Source: Emcibacter sp.
Lineage (GTDB): Bacteria; Pseudomonadota; Alphaproteobacteria; Sphingomonadales; Emcibacteraceae
Reading direction: 5' to 3'
Assembly: GCA_021774785.1 (NCBI GenBank)
Contig: JAJFIQ010000003.1
Span: 1-64,000 of the forward strand
Length of the DNA: 64,000 nucleotides
The position numbers and the translations under genes were made by a program. Every line of letters starts with the position of its first letter. The stretch's first letter is position 1. Below the pieces are notes generated by a model. The model saw only the letters and a program-made list of their open reading frames with translations, was not told the DNA's origin and made no database searches. Below, in pieces: positions 31,672-40,804 of this stretch.

Positions 31672-34374
31672 TTACCATTTTCGGGTAATTTGAAAGGCGA
31701 TAAACCTACCCAAAGAAGTCGCATTGTCAGGGTCGAAATTAATTTTTGAGTTAAATTCACTTTTGACAAAGGGCGGGTCCTGATCAAACATATTTTGAAT
31801 GCTGAGCGAGAAGACGGTGTCCTTTAACCAGGGGCTGTCGTAACGGTTTTCAGTGTTATAGCTTAAATTAAGATCAAATGTCGTCCAGGAACTAACATCG
31901 ACAGCTGGAGTAACGCGGTCATCTTTATAGGAACCTATGTGGTTCACACGAAGATTTGTCGCAAAACCACCCCGGCTCCAGGAAAGGCCGCCGTTAATCT
32001 TGAGGGCCGCAGGATTGAAAATCGTATCCACAACGTCGAATGGATCTGAAGTTTCAGTTAATTGAGTAGATTGTTTAAACAGATAGGTACTGTTAAGTAT
32101 GAAATTCCAATCACCCAAGTCTGTTTCCAGTTCATAAGAAATGGAAAAATCCAATCCACTTGTATCGACCAATGACATGTTACGAAGACGTATATTAAAA
32201 ACTATTTCTGTGTCTGCAGGATTAAAGGTCGAAAAATTTCTGAAATTTGGTATTGATGTCCAAAAATCTACGAAATCAGCATCAGGGTTCCTTGTTACAA
32301 ATGATGCAAATCTGGGGTCTGAAAATCCATCAAGAAAAGCCTGAGGTCTCTTTATTCGATCTTTATATTTTATGTTGAAATAGGTCAGACTAATATTTAA
32401 GCCGGAAACAAAATTGGACGTCATATCAAAACCAACAGTCCAGGTGGTCGCCGTCTCGGGTTGAAGTTTGGCATTATTGCCACCCAAAATTAAGCCTGGA
32501 ATATTCTGTGATGGATCGTCTGGATCTGGAATACTGAACAGTAATGATGACAGATTGTGTTCTGACAACTCTTGCAATAGGGGAGCCCTGAAGGAAGTGC
32601 CATAAGTTCCACGCAGGTTAAAACCACTTGCGGGGGACCAAAGTAATCCGATTTTTGGGTCCGTCGATGATCCAAAATCGCTGTAATGTTCATACCGTGC
32701 TGCCAATGTTATTTCCAAACGCTCAAGTCCCGGTTTTCTATTGTCGGCGCTGATAAAAGGTACGAATGCTTCGCCAAAAATTGCATAATTTTCCCGGTCA
32801 GAATCTATAAATCTCTCCAGGATATTAAATGACTCTTTCCGATATTGCCCGCCAATGGCTATTTTAACTTCGCCTCCTTCCAGTTGAAACAAAGTCCCGT
32901 CAGCCTTCGTATCAAGTGCTGTGACCTTTGAAGTGACGTTATCTTCATCTTCAAGAAAGGGAGTATTCGTTGGGGCAAATGGAGCGGTGAAGAATTTAAG
33001 CAGACGAAATGTGTCATTTTGACTATATGTGCCAACCAGTTCACCTTGCCAAGAATCGCTAAAAGTTGTCTGTAAGCCTATTGTCGCTCCATATTGTTCA
33101 TTTTGTGCAGGGGTTAAAAACACGGTACTCCCAAATCTTTGAGATTGTTCTATTTCACGATTGCTGTAAAATGCGGTCCCAAATAGTTTGACTTGTTCTG
33201 TAATATTTTGTCCACTTTTCACAAAAACACTGTGCCGGGTTTGTTTAGGGAGTAGGGTGGTGGGGTCCTCAGCATCCTTTGTAAAACTGCGGTCTTCGGA
33301 ATCCAACGCACTACGCTGATAAAATTCATAACTGATCAGAGCATGTCCGTTGTCCCAGGCTTTGCCAAAAACCTGTCCTACCTGTATTTCATCGCTATTG
33401 CCCTCTGTAACAGAACCATACCGAAGCCGAGTTTCTGCACCATCATAATTGTCCCGCATAATAAAATTAATTACACCACCAACGGCATCAGAACCATAGA
33501 TCGCGGAGGCACCATCTGTTAATACTTCCACCCGTTCAAGCGCGGTTAGGGGAATCATTGAAATATCGACAAAATCACTACCTAAGCCAGCCCCTGGCAT
33601 ACGACGGCCATCCAATAAAATGAGGGTCGATTCCGTACCGAGGCCACGTAGATTGACACTTGATCCCCCATTAACATTCAGACCAGCGTTTGGTGAAAAG
33701 CCGTTATTGCCTTCTGAGGCTCCCCCTCCAAAAACCTGGGGAAGTGTACGGATGAATTGTGGTATTGTTGAAAGGCCGGTTTTCTCAATGTCCTCCCTAC
33801 CGTAAATAAAGACGGGAGAGGCGGATTTGGCACCGCGGATGTGTGAGCCGGTAGTGACAACCTCTTCCATATATTCTTCTGCCTCTTCCTCGATTGTCTC
33901 TGCGGCTGAGTTGTTTTCTTCGGTTAAGAGTTTTTTGTAAGTGAGATTACTGTCGTCAGAAACGTATAAGGCACTGGCAACTTTGATATTTCTGTTTTTG
34001 GAATTTATTGAACTTATATCTTTGGAGTGGGCCGGAACAATAAGAACTTGCCCTTTGTCGTCTATGATATAGTCAAGACCAGTCCCTTTTAAGAGTTGTT
34101 TCAGGGCTTCACCCCTCGACATCGTTCCTTTGACAGCAGTTGCTTTTTTACCTTTCAATAATTTTTGAGGAGACAGAAACTGCCATTGAGATTGGATGGT
34201 AAATTGAATTAGTGCCTCGTTGAGGGGTATGTCGGCGACGTCAATTTTATAGGCTTTGTCATCCGCGCTTGCCGAAAAAACCACCGACAGCGTTAAAGCT
34301 GAAATAATTCCTACTTGAGCGGCTCTTTTTGCCATGGACTTCTTGTTAATCATTGCTGCTATCTCCCTTAGCAA
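31672..34374 (-). CDS. TonB-dependent receptor with STN signalling domain (probable lasso peptide importer)
   Basis: The 900-residue outer-membrane receptor has a signal sequence, then an STN domain (about residues 45-110: YKIDVADIPLNEALIQFTIQSQW and LKQLLKGTGLDYIIDDKGQVLIV). A plug domain (DIEKTGLSTIPQFIRTLP; GLGTESTLILLDGRRMPG) and a barrel ending in FQITRKW with terminal aromatic Trp region follow. STN receptors signal to FecR-type anti-sigma factors, and a FecI/FecR pair lies 6 kb away in the same region. Pairing with an isopeptidase gene is typical of astexin-type clusters. Cargo is inferred from context. Confidence 0.85.
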   Translation of the reverse strand: MLREIAAMINKKSMAKRAAQVGIISALTLSVVFSASADDKAYKIDVADIPLNEALIQFTIQSQWQFLSPQKLLKGKKATAVKGTMSRGEALKQLLKGTGLDYIIDDKGQVLIVPAHSKDISSINSKNRNIKVASALYVSDDSNLTYKKLLTEENNSAAETIEEEAEEYMEEVVTTGSHIRGAKSASPVFIYGREDIEKTGLSTIPQFIRTLPQVFGGGASEGNNGFSPNAGLNVNGGSSVNLRGLGTESTLILLDGRRMPGAGLGSDFVDISMIPLTALERVEVLTDGASAIYGSDAVGGVINFIMRDNYDGAETRLRYGSVTEGNSDEIQVGQVFGKAWDNGHALISYEFYQRSALDSEDRSFTKDAEDPTTLLPKQTRHSVFVKSGQNITEQVKLFGTAFYSNREIEQSQRFGSTVFLTPAQNEQYGATIGLQTTFSDSWQGELVGTYSQNDTFRLLKFFTAPFAPTNTPFLEDEDNVTSKVTALDTKADGTLFQLEGGEVKIAIGGQYRKESFNILERFIDSDRENYAIFGEAFVPFISADNRKPGLERLEITLAARYEHYSDFGSSTDPKIGLLWSPASGFNLRGTYGTSFRAPLLQELSEHNLSSLLFSIPDPDDPSQNIPGLILGGNNAKLQPETATTWTVGFDMTSNFVSGLNISLTYFNIKYKDRIKRPQAFLDGFSDPRFASFVTRNPDADFVDFWTSIPNFRNFSTFNPADTEIVFNIRLRNMSLVDTSGLDFSISYELETDLGDWNFILNSTYLFKQSTQLTETSDPFDVVDTIFNPAALKINGGLSWSRGGFATNLRVNHIGSYKDDRVTPAVDVSSWTTFDLNLSYNTENRYDSPWLKDTVFSLSIQNMFDQDPPFVKSEFNSKINFDPDNATSLGRFIAFQITRKW

Positions 34375-34795
34375 TAGACACTTTAAGCTTGTTTGATCAA
34401 TAACTCAAAATGCACATAATTATTAAGTATTGAATACTGAGTTAATTTTCTAATAGTTGAAATTTTTACGCTCAGCATTTGCAAGGAAGACAGTATAAAA
34501 GTTCTCTTCCCCCACATATGTGCGCGAAGTTTTTCGCACATATGTGGTCATTTTTATTTATGCAGAAGAGACGATTGATATTATCTTCTGTCACACCAAA
34601 TGGGTGATTTTACGCACTTAACTGTCTTCTTTAGGAGAGCGCGGTTTCGGTTCCTCAACTGAGATGGCTGATGCAAACGAGAGGCAAGCAGGATTTCACT
34701 GAAGAATTCTTTTGCATCTTTTCAGAATTATTGCCGTCAGTGGCTCAGGGAGTAGATAAAAGTTGTTTGATAAGTATTAATTGCGGGAGATTGTA
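34375..34795. promoter_or_regulatory. Divergent control region between STN receptor and luxR-P450 operon
   Basis: About 420 bp without a gene. It carries the double palindrome at 34512-34547 and must hold promoters for both divergent transcripts. No copy of the ACCTATAGGT block was seen here. Confidence 0.5.
34512..34547. promoter_or_regulatory. Inverted repeat made of two CACATATGTG palindromes
   Basis: CCACATATGTGCG and CGCACATATGTGG form 13-bp perfect inverted arms around 10 nt. Each arm itself holds the 10-bp palindrome CACATATGTG (34513-34522 and 34537-34546), with centres 24 bp apart. In a divergent promoter region this fits two operator sites better than a terminator. Confidence 0.55.
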
Positions 34796-35647
34796 TTGAC
34801 TGAAAGTATATCCATAAATTCGAGCTTGAATTCACGAGGAACCGATATCATCAAAGGGTATGGCAAGACTTCCGTTACTATTTCCGAATTAGAAGCCAAA
34901 TATTGCCAGGAACTATCTTTGGCCAGAGATATAAATCAATTTTATATGCATATAGGAATAACTCTGCGGTATATGGGTTTCTCCGAATATTCATTTTCCA
35001 GATTGGCAGCCAAGTCTGAAATTCCTGTCCCTTTATTTACCATGCCCTTAGAGATGAACAACATCTATTTTGCCGACGCTCATTTCGAATGTGATCCCGT
35101 AATTCAGTATGTGTTAGCTAATGATAAACCCATCTTCTTGTCCGATATTAAGAATTCTATCGAATCCCTTGCATATGACACAGAAATAACCAAGCGCAAC
35201 AAAGAGATGTTCGCTCTATTGAAAGCCTATGGTTATAATGATTTTTACTTTATTCCTGTCAAAGCATCCAACGATAACGGTACAGTTATGCTGGCGGTTG
35301 CCACAAAATCCCAGGATTTACGTATGTTTCGTAACCTTGTTAAAAAAATGAAATCTCAATTGACAGCTCTTGTAAAAGCAATTGATTTTGTAGGTACCAA
35401 AAAGTTTCCGGCTTTTTTTCTGAGTGAACTTGAAGGCAACCATTACCTGATAAATCCGGAGCGTCTCGAACTTCTGCAGATCATGGTTCGGGATGATTTG
35501 AAACTTATCGACGCCGCAAAGCGGTTAAACGTTAGTAGAGATATTGCAAATCGCTGGATTAAATCCATTAAACGCACATTGCAAGTAGATACGACCGCGA
35601 GAGCTATATATCTAGCCGTAAAAGCAGGACTTATAGATGAAAAATAA
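34796..35647 (+). CDS. LuxR-family regulator, divergent type (paralogue 2)
   Basis: About 283 residues with the same layout as paralogue 1. The ligand-domain-like N-terminus (DINQFYMHIGITLRYMGFSEYSF, FECDPVIQYV) and HTH (RLNVSRDIANRWIKSIKRTLQ...TTARAIYLAVKAGLI) are shared. A TTG start at 34796 has GGGAG 6 nt upstream. A run of about 34 nucleotides over the recognition helix is identical to paralogue 1, so both may bind the same DNA site. It is first in an operon with the P450 and a TonB receptor (37- and 23-bp gaps). Confidence 0.75.
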   Translation: MTESISINSSLNSRGTDIIKGYGKTSVTISELEAKYCQELSLARDINQFYMHIGITLRYMGFSEYSFSRLAAKSEIPVPLFTMPLEMNNIYFADAHFECDPVIQYVLANDKPIFLSDIKNSIESLAYDTEITKRNKEMFALLKAYGYNDFYFIPVKASNDNGTVMLAVATKSQDLRMFRNLVKKMKSQLTALVKAIDFVGTKKFPAFFLSELEGNHYLINPERLELLQIMVRDDLKLIDAAKRLNVSRDIANRWIKSIKRTLQVDTTARAIYLAVKAGLIDEK

Positions 35648-35684
35648 GTCCTGATATAACAATAAATCACTTGAAGGCAGACAT

Positions 35685-36908
35685 ATGACCAAGGATAAAC
35701 ACAAGAATCCCCTTAGACCCGGCATTCATATTGACGAATTGACGAATACCGCTACGCCATATAAAGTTTATGGAACCTTGCGTGACCACTACCCCGTCTG
35801 CCTGTTGGAGCCCAATGGATATTGGGCGATCAGTCGGCATGAGGATGTATATTTTGCCTGCCGGAATCCGGGTTTATTTTCATCAAAGGGAGTAGAATCT
35901 CTACTTCAACCGGACTGGATGCCGGAAGATTGTATACGTGACTTGTTTGTCTTAACACGAGACCCTCCGGAGCACAGACCCCGGCGACGAATACTTGATG
36001 CAATCGTAGGGTCAAAATTACTTGAAGTTTTAGCCCCGGCCATGCGTCGGTGCGCTTTACAGCGCATTGAGAAAATCAACCCTTCTCAAGAAGTGAACTT
36101 TTTGGCGGAGTTTGCCCAACCCTACATTGAAACATTTGTAAACAAGATTGTTGGATCAGAAAAAGATCAGCCTTCGCAGGAGTTGGCTAAACATCCAGAA
36201 CGAACGAATAAGAATATCGGTTCACCGCCATCAAAACAGTATATTGAGGATCAGCTAGAGGGTTTGCGAAAAACCAAAAGTTATTTCCATGCTCTCATTC
36301 AGGAAAGAAAACAATGTCCTCGAAATGACTTGATTAGCTCGCTCCTTTCGGGTGAACTTGACGGCCAGCCCTTAAGTGACGACATGATCTTTAATGCAGC
36401 CGAATTGGTCAGTTTGGCGGGAACACAAGGTCCTATTATATTATTATGTCATGCTATGATCCGGTTGGGACGACAACCCGAACTATTACAGGCTCTTGTC
36501 AAGAAGCCAGATTTGATACCGGCCTTTATTGAGGAATTGTTGCGACATGTGTCTGTTGCACCAGCCGTCCTTAGAAAAACGACAGTCGATATTACTCTGT
36601 CTGGAGTGAAAATCCCAAAGGATGCCATTGTTCTCTTGCTGTTCGCCGCGGCAAACCGTGACCCACGTGTGTTTCATGACCCGGATACATTCAATATATC
36701 ACGCGAAAATATCAATCAACATCTCGCTTTTGGTTTTGGACCACACTATTGCCTCGGTGCCGCTCTAACCCGGCTTGAAGTCAAAATTGCACTCGAGGTC
36801 ATTCTATCCAGATTTCACAATATTTCCTGTCCACCCGATAACAAAATCCAATGGAACAATTCATGGATGGCAAACTCTATGAGCAGCCTTCCCATTCAGT
36901 TTAAGTAA
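35685..36908 (+). CDS. Cytochrome P450 with altered I-helix
   Basis: The 407-residue soluble bacterial P450 has ExxR at 284-287 (EELLRH), the C-helix DPPEHRPRRR and the heme loop FGFGPHYCLG with axial Cys356. The I-helix, normally AG-x-(D/E)-T-T, reads AGTQGP (245-250), so both the proton-relay acid and the Thr are missing. P450s without this pair often use peroxide or do chemistry other than simple hydroxylation. Lying between a LuxR gene and a TonB receptor gene, and next to a lasso locus, it could act on a signal, an imported ligand or the peptide; none is proved. No ferredoxin partner is adjacent. Confidence 0.85.
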   Translation: MTKDKHKNPLRPGIHIDELTNTATPYKVYGTLRDHYPVCLLEPNGYWAISRHEDVYFACRNPGLFSSKGVESLLQPDWMPEDCIRDLFVLTRDPPEHRPRRRILDAIVGSKLLEVLAPAMRRCALQRIEKINPSQEVNFLAEFAQPYIETFVNKIVGSEKDQPSQELAKHPERTNKNIGSPPSKQYIEDQLEGLRKTKSYFHALIQERKQCPRNDLISSLLSGELDGQPLSDDMIFNAAELVSLAGTQGPIILLCHAMIRLGRQPELLQALVKKPDLIPAFIEELLRHVSVAPAVLRKTTVDITLSGVKIPKDAIVLLLFAAANRDPRVFHDPDTFNISRENINQHLAFGFGPHYCLGAALTRLEVKIALEVILSRFHNISCPPDNKIQWNNSWMANSMSSLPIQFK

Positions 36909-36931
36909 AAACAATATTCAGGGAGAAAAAA

Positions 36932-39160
36932 ATGTCTGCTCACCACAAGAGGCCGAAATCATATTTATATGTAACAGCGATCACAGGTTTGACATTGTTC
37001 GCTCAAAGTCCCTCGTTAGCTCAGGATAATTTACCTCCAACTATCCCGGATCGGATACAAGATCTGGAAGAAATCATTGTCAGTTCGGAACGAAGAGAAA
37101 AATCATTACAAGATACGCCGATTGCCGTTACCGTATTGACCGGTTCTCAACTCGAAAATCACGGCATATCAAGTCTGGACCGCTTCGGAGAAGGTATTGT
37201 CCCATCCCTCAAAGTGCAGCCTATAGGCAACACCCCGTCGACTTTGATCATTGCGATCCGCGGCAATGGGGTTAGTGATGCCACCCAAATCACACGCGAA
37301 GCAGCGGTTGCAATTTATCAGGATGGTTTTTATCTCGGTCGCACCCAAGGCTTGAGTATGGAACTTGCGGATCCGGAACGCATTGAAATATTACGGGGTC
37401 CTCAGGGAACCCTTTTTGGAAGAAATGCGACTGGCGGCGCGATTAATGTGATCTCCACAAAGCCCACAGGAGAATTAGGTTTTCGGCAGACGATTGGCTA
37501 CGGCAACTTTGACGCCCTGCGTAGTGTGACAACCCTCAATTTGCCGGAATTCTCGGGCATCAGCCTCAAGTTCGATTACATACATTCGGAACGGGAGGGT
37601 TGGGTTGACAATACGGCCAAAGATCAGGCCGATTATAATGCCTTTAACAAGGATGGAGGCCGAGTGAGTTTGACCTGGCGGTTAGGTGACAGCTTTCGTC
37701 TTGATTATAGTTACGAGCGTACAGAAGTCGTTGCCTCCCAGGTTTATTTTCAGTTGGCAGAAGACAATATAGGAATCGTAGGTGTTGAGCCGGGCAGGGC
37801 TGGTATAACGCGGTTTCCCGTGACACCATTGAAGCCGACGACAACGGACCATTCCATGCACACCCTAACGCTGGCGTGGGAGGCTTCCGAACATCTGATG
37901 GTTAAATCTCTGACATCTTATCGAAAGATGGAAGAGGAAACGAACAATAATTATGCCGGGGTTCTGTATTTTAATGGGCTGATTATCGAAGAGGACTTCA
38001 AACAAGACCAGTTTTCACAGGAATTACAAGTGATTGGCACCTATGACAGACTTGAATGGATTGCCGGTCTATATCATTTTGAAGAAGACGCCAGACAGGA
38101 TTCACAGAATTTATTTTCGCTCGATATTTTTGGACTTATTACCGGTACGCCGCTTACCCCCATTTCGCCCACCACCTTCAATATATTCACCGGCGTCGAT
38201 GAACCTTTGCTGGCGGCGAATGCCAGGGCCAACTCTCAGGCGATTTATGGTCAGGCAACATGGGCGCCGCCAATTCTTGATGACCGGCTTGAGCTGACTT
38301 TTGGGTTGCGATATACCGATGATGAACGAAAAGGCGGTCGGACACTCGGCGCGGCCTCAAAGTTTAACCTTGAAACAAATCATTTGGACCCTCTTGTTAC
38401 CCTCAATTACCATTGGACCGATCATGTCTCGACCTATGCCAAATGGTCCAGTGCTTATCGTGCCGGGGGCGTTAGCATCCGTTCCGTCAGTTTTGTGCCT
38501 TACGGGCAGGAAGATGTCGAGACATTTGAGTTTGGTCTCAAATCGGAATTCTGGGACCATCGTGTTCGGTTGAATGCCGCAATTTTCAGCACCGACTTCA
38601 AAGGGTCACAACTCGATTTCACCAACCCTTTAAATCCAACCATATCGGAAACCATTAATGCCGCCAATTTAGTTCAAGTGGACGGGTTGGAGATAGAATT
38701 TACGATGATTCCACTAACGGGACTGGTGGTCGGCATCAACTACACCTATCTGGACGGCCAGATGCCCTTGCAACCTAACCCGCTGGCTGGTGGTGCTTTA
38801 CAACAGTTTAATCTTGTGCAGACCCCCAGGCACGCCGGGTCTTTTACGCTGGATTATACGTTCATTCCCTTTAGTTTCGGCATATTGAGCGCACATATTG
38901 ATGTCTCCGCGACAGACGAATATGCCTATATTGGCAGTGGCACGATGACGTTGGATTCATATGCCCTGATCAACGGAAGATTAATTTTGTCGGATGTTGT
39001 ATTAAGCAATAATGCAGGTAAGCTCAAAATTTCTTTATGGGCGAAAAATATCACTGATGAAGAATATATCGTATATGGTGTTCCGCTAACGGGTGTTGGT
39101 GCCGTCCAGGTTTTTGGTGCGCCGCGCACTTACGGTCTTGATCTGACGTATCAGTTTTAA
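36932..39160 (+). CDS. TonB-dependent receptor without STN domain
   Basis: The 742-residue receptor has a signal peptide (ITGLTLFAQSPSLAQ) and a TonB-box-like region (DLEEIIVSSERREKSLQDTPIAVTVLT). Its plug domain has RIEILRGPQGTLFGRNATGGAINVIS, and the barrel ends in GLDLTYQF with the terminal Phe recognised by BAM. It resembles the large 'iron complex receptor' group whose ligands include siderophores, sterols and plant or algal compounds. It is third in the luxR-P450 operon (AGGGAG before the ATG, 23-bp gap), so import of the P450 substrate is the simplest reading. Confidence 0.88.
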   Translation: MSAHHKRPKSYLYVTAITGLTLFAQSPSLAQDNLPPTIPDRIQDLEEIIVSSERREKSLQDTPIAVTVLTGSQLENHGISSLDRFGEGIVPSLKVQPIGNTPSTLIIAIRGNGVSDATQITREAAVAIYQDGFYLGRTQGLSMELADPERIEILRGPQGTLFGRNATGGAINVISTKPTGELGFRQTIGYGNFDALRSVTTLNLPEFSGISLKFDYIHSEREGWVDNTAKDQADYNAFNKDGGRVSLTWRLGDSFRLDYSYERTEVVASQVYFQLAEDNIGIVGVEPGRAGITRFPVTPLKPTTTDHSMHTLTLAWEASEHLMVKSLTSYRKMEEETNNNYAGVLYFNGLIIEEDFKQDQFSQELQVIGTYDRLEWIAGLYHFEEDARQDSQNLFSLDIFGLITGTPLTPISPTTFNIFTGVDEPLLAANARANSQAIYGQATWAPPILDDRLELTFGLRYTDDERKGGRTLGAASKFNLETNHLDPLVTLNYHWTDHVSTYAKWSSAYRAGGVSIRSVSFVPYGQEDVETFEFGLKSEFWDHRVRLNAAIFSTDFKGSQLDFTNPLNPTISETINAANLVQVDGLEIEFTMIPLTGLVVGINYTYLDGQMPLQPNPLAGGALQQFNLVQTPRHAGSFTLDYTFIPFSFGILSAHIDVSATDEYAYIGSGTMTLDSYALINGRLILSDVVLSNNAGKLKISLWAKNITDEEYIVYGVPLTGVGAVQVFGAPRTYGLDLTYQF

Positions 39161-39322
39161 CCGCCACAACATAACGGCTGAGGTGTGAAAGAAAGGGGTT
39201 AGCGACCTCGACAGTACAGAGGAGTGGAACAGATTCTAAAGCACGGTATTATAGAGGCGTAATTTATATACTTAGTTTGGCCCGAACTATTACAGTTGAA
39301 TATCAGTTGTTCATAAAATCGT

Positions 39323-39538
39323 TCAGTTCCTTAAAAGAGCCGTAACCTGATCCCAAAAACGGATGTCCTCCAGACTCTTTTTTTTCACCGCGTGTTTTCG
39401 CCGCCGTGGAACGTCTGTCAACGGATTATCCGGGTAAGTCTCTCTCAATACTTCCGCCATATCTTCAGGTGTTGTAAGCCTGCATACGCTTTTTGGAAGC
39501 TTATTGTCTTGTCGTTTTATTTTTACCATTGAATCCAC
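39323..39538 (-). CDS. Small protein, paralogue of the 18.2-kb gene
   Basis: The 71-residue protein reads RLTTPEDMAEVLRETYPDNPLTDVPRRRKHAVKKKSLEDIRFWDQVTALL. It shares the TPE...VLRE-Y-NP...RR...I-FW--V--LL skeleton with the product of 18197-18436. It is charged and helical, without a signal peptide. It lies downstream of fecR on the same strand, with a GCACT-GTGC type hairpin (39594-39607) in the gap. Function unknown. Confidence 0.55.
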   Translation of the reverse strand: MDSMVKIKRQDNKLPKSVCRLTTPEDMAEVLRETYPDNPLTDVPRRRKHAVKKKSLEDIRFWDQVTALLRN

Positions 39539-39593
39539 AAAAATAAGTAATTGCTTTTTGGAATAGATTATATTCTTGTAAAATTATAATGAT

Positions 39594-39607
39594 AACGCAC
39601 TTTAGTG
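39594..39607. terminator. Short hairpin CGCACT-TT-AGTGCG after fecR
   Basis: A 6-bp perfect inverted repeat with a 2-nt centre lies 52 bp beyond the fecR stop on the minus strand and upstream of the small gene. It is either a weak terminator or an operator; no U-tract is evident. Confidence 0.35.
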
Positions 39608-39658
39608 CGGTTTGGGAATAAATTTGGTCTGAAATAGGCGAATTACAGGCAAATGACC

Positions 39659-40804
39659 TCAACTTTGGTTCTGATTTAATCCAATGATAACGATATGATC
39701 ACCTTGATACTGTATATTAACCGGAAGATATTGTGGCAGTGTTTCAATTAAATCATTGATCTTTGATGTCCAGAAAACGCCGCTGATCCGTATTTTACCC
39801 ACATCCTTTGAAGCTAACCGTATCTCTCCGTCATAATATCGGCTTATGTCGGCGACAAGCTCAGCAAAACTGGCATCTACATACACCAATCTGCCATCAC
39901 GCCACGCACTTGGTAGTGAAGCCGTTTCATTGATCTGAACCTCACCCAATAGACCCTCCTGGCTCGAAGTTATCTGCTCACCAGCCGTCAACACGGCTTT
40001 GGATGCAAAATTTTTGGGCACATTTTCGGAAGAGATGAGGTCAGGTGCTGTATCATTTTCAATGCCAGCAGGGTAAGTTGGCTGTGCTTCGGGAGTTTTT
40101 TCAAGAATTTTTCGCGGCTTTCCACTGACTTTAACAACACCTTCTTCTACTGCTACCCGCAACCCATTTGGTCCTTTATGTACATTGAATCTGGTTCCGA
40201 CGACCTTAATCTCAATGCCGTTCGATTGCACAAAGAATGGCCGGTCCATATCTTTGACAACGACAAAGAAAGCCTCACCATTCTTTAATTTCACATGCCG
40301 TTCGTCTTTGTTAAAAATAACTTCAATCTGCGAGCGAGCGCCCAGCGTCACGATACTGCCATCAGTCAAACGAATATCTCTGATTTCAGCGGTCTCAGTA
40401 GAAAACGACTGCCCTGCCGTAAAATATACCATGCTTACGCCGATGACCGAGACCATGATAAGAATTGCCATTAGTCCGGTTGCGACGAGAGGACGTTTCA
40501 GTGCAAGGGGTGAGAATATGATAGACCCAGCCCAGCCAGAAAGTCGGTGGAAAACACCTTCCTGCGAATATTTGGGATCGGCCAGTTTTAAAAGATCTTG
40601 ATCTTCGATATCGCCCATAAGAGAAAATGTGTCTGAAATACGCTTATAAACTTCCCTATGGCGAGGGTCAGCCTCGCACCACTGCTCAAACTTTTCCATT
40701 GTATCTGAAGCCGTATCCGGACGGGTTAATATAGTTACCCAGTCACTGGCTTCTTGTCTTATTTTCTTATCTTCAGATGTCTGAATGTTCATGGTCATTC
40801 TCAT
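39659..40804 (-). CDS. FecR-family anti-sigma/signal transducer
   Basis: About 381 residues. The N-terminal cytoplasmic DUF4880-like part (ASDWVTILTRPDTASDTMEKFEQWCEADPRHREVYKR) is followed by one transmembrane helix (VATGLMAILIMVSVIGVSMVYF). The FecR beta domain reads TETAEIRDIRLTDGSIVTLGARSQIEVIFNKDERHVKLKNGEAFFVV. A C-terminal STN-like repeat (YVDASFAELVADISRYYDGEIRL) ends it. It receives the STN signal from an outer-membrane receptor and controls FecI. The start overlaps fecI by 32 bp; several ATGs are possible. Confidence 0.88.
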   Translation of the reverse strand: MRMTMNIQTSEDKKIRQEASDWVTILTRPDTASDTMEKFEQWCEADPRHREVYKRISDTFSLMGDIEDQDLLKLADPKYSQEGVFHRLSGWAGSIIFSPLALKRPLVATGLMAILIMVSVIGVSMVYFTAGQSFSTETAEIRDIRLTDGSIVTLGARSQIEVIFNKDERHVKLKNGEAFFVVVKDMDRPFFVQSNGIEIKVVGTRFNVHKGPNGLRVAVEEGVVKVSGKPRKILEKTPEAQPTYPAGIENDTAPDLISSENVPKNFASKAVLTAGEQITSSQEGLLGEVQINETASLPSAWRDGRLVYVDASFAELVADISRYYDGEIRLASKDVGKIRISGVFWTSKINDLIETLPQYLPVNIQYQGDHIVIIGLNQNQS

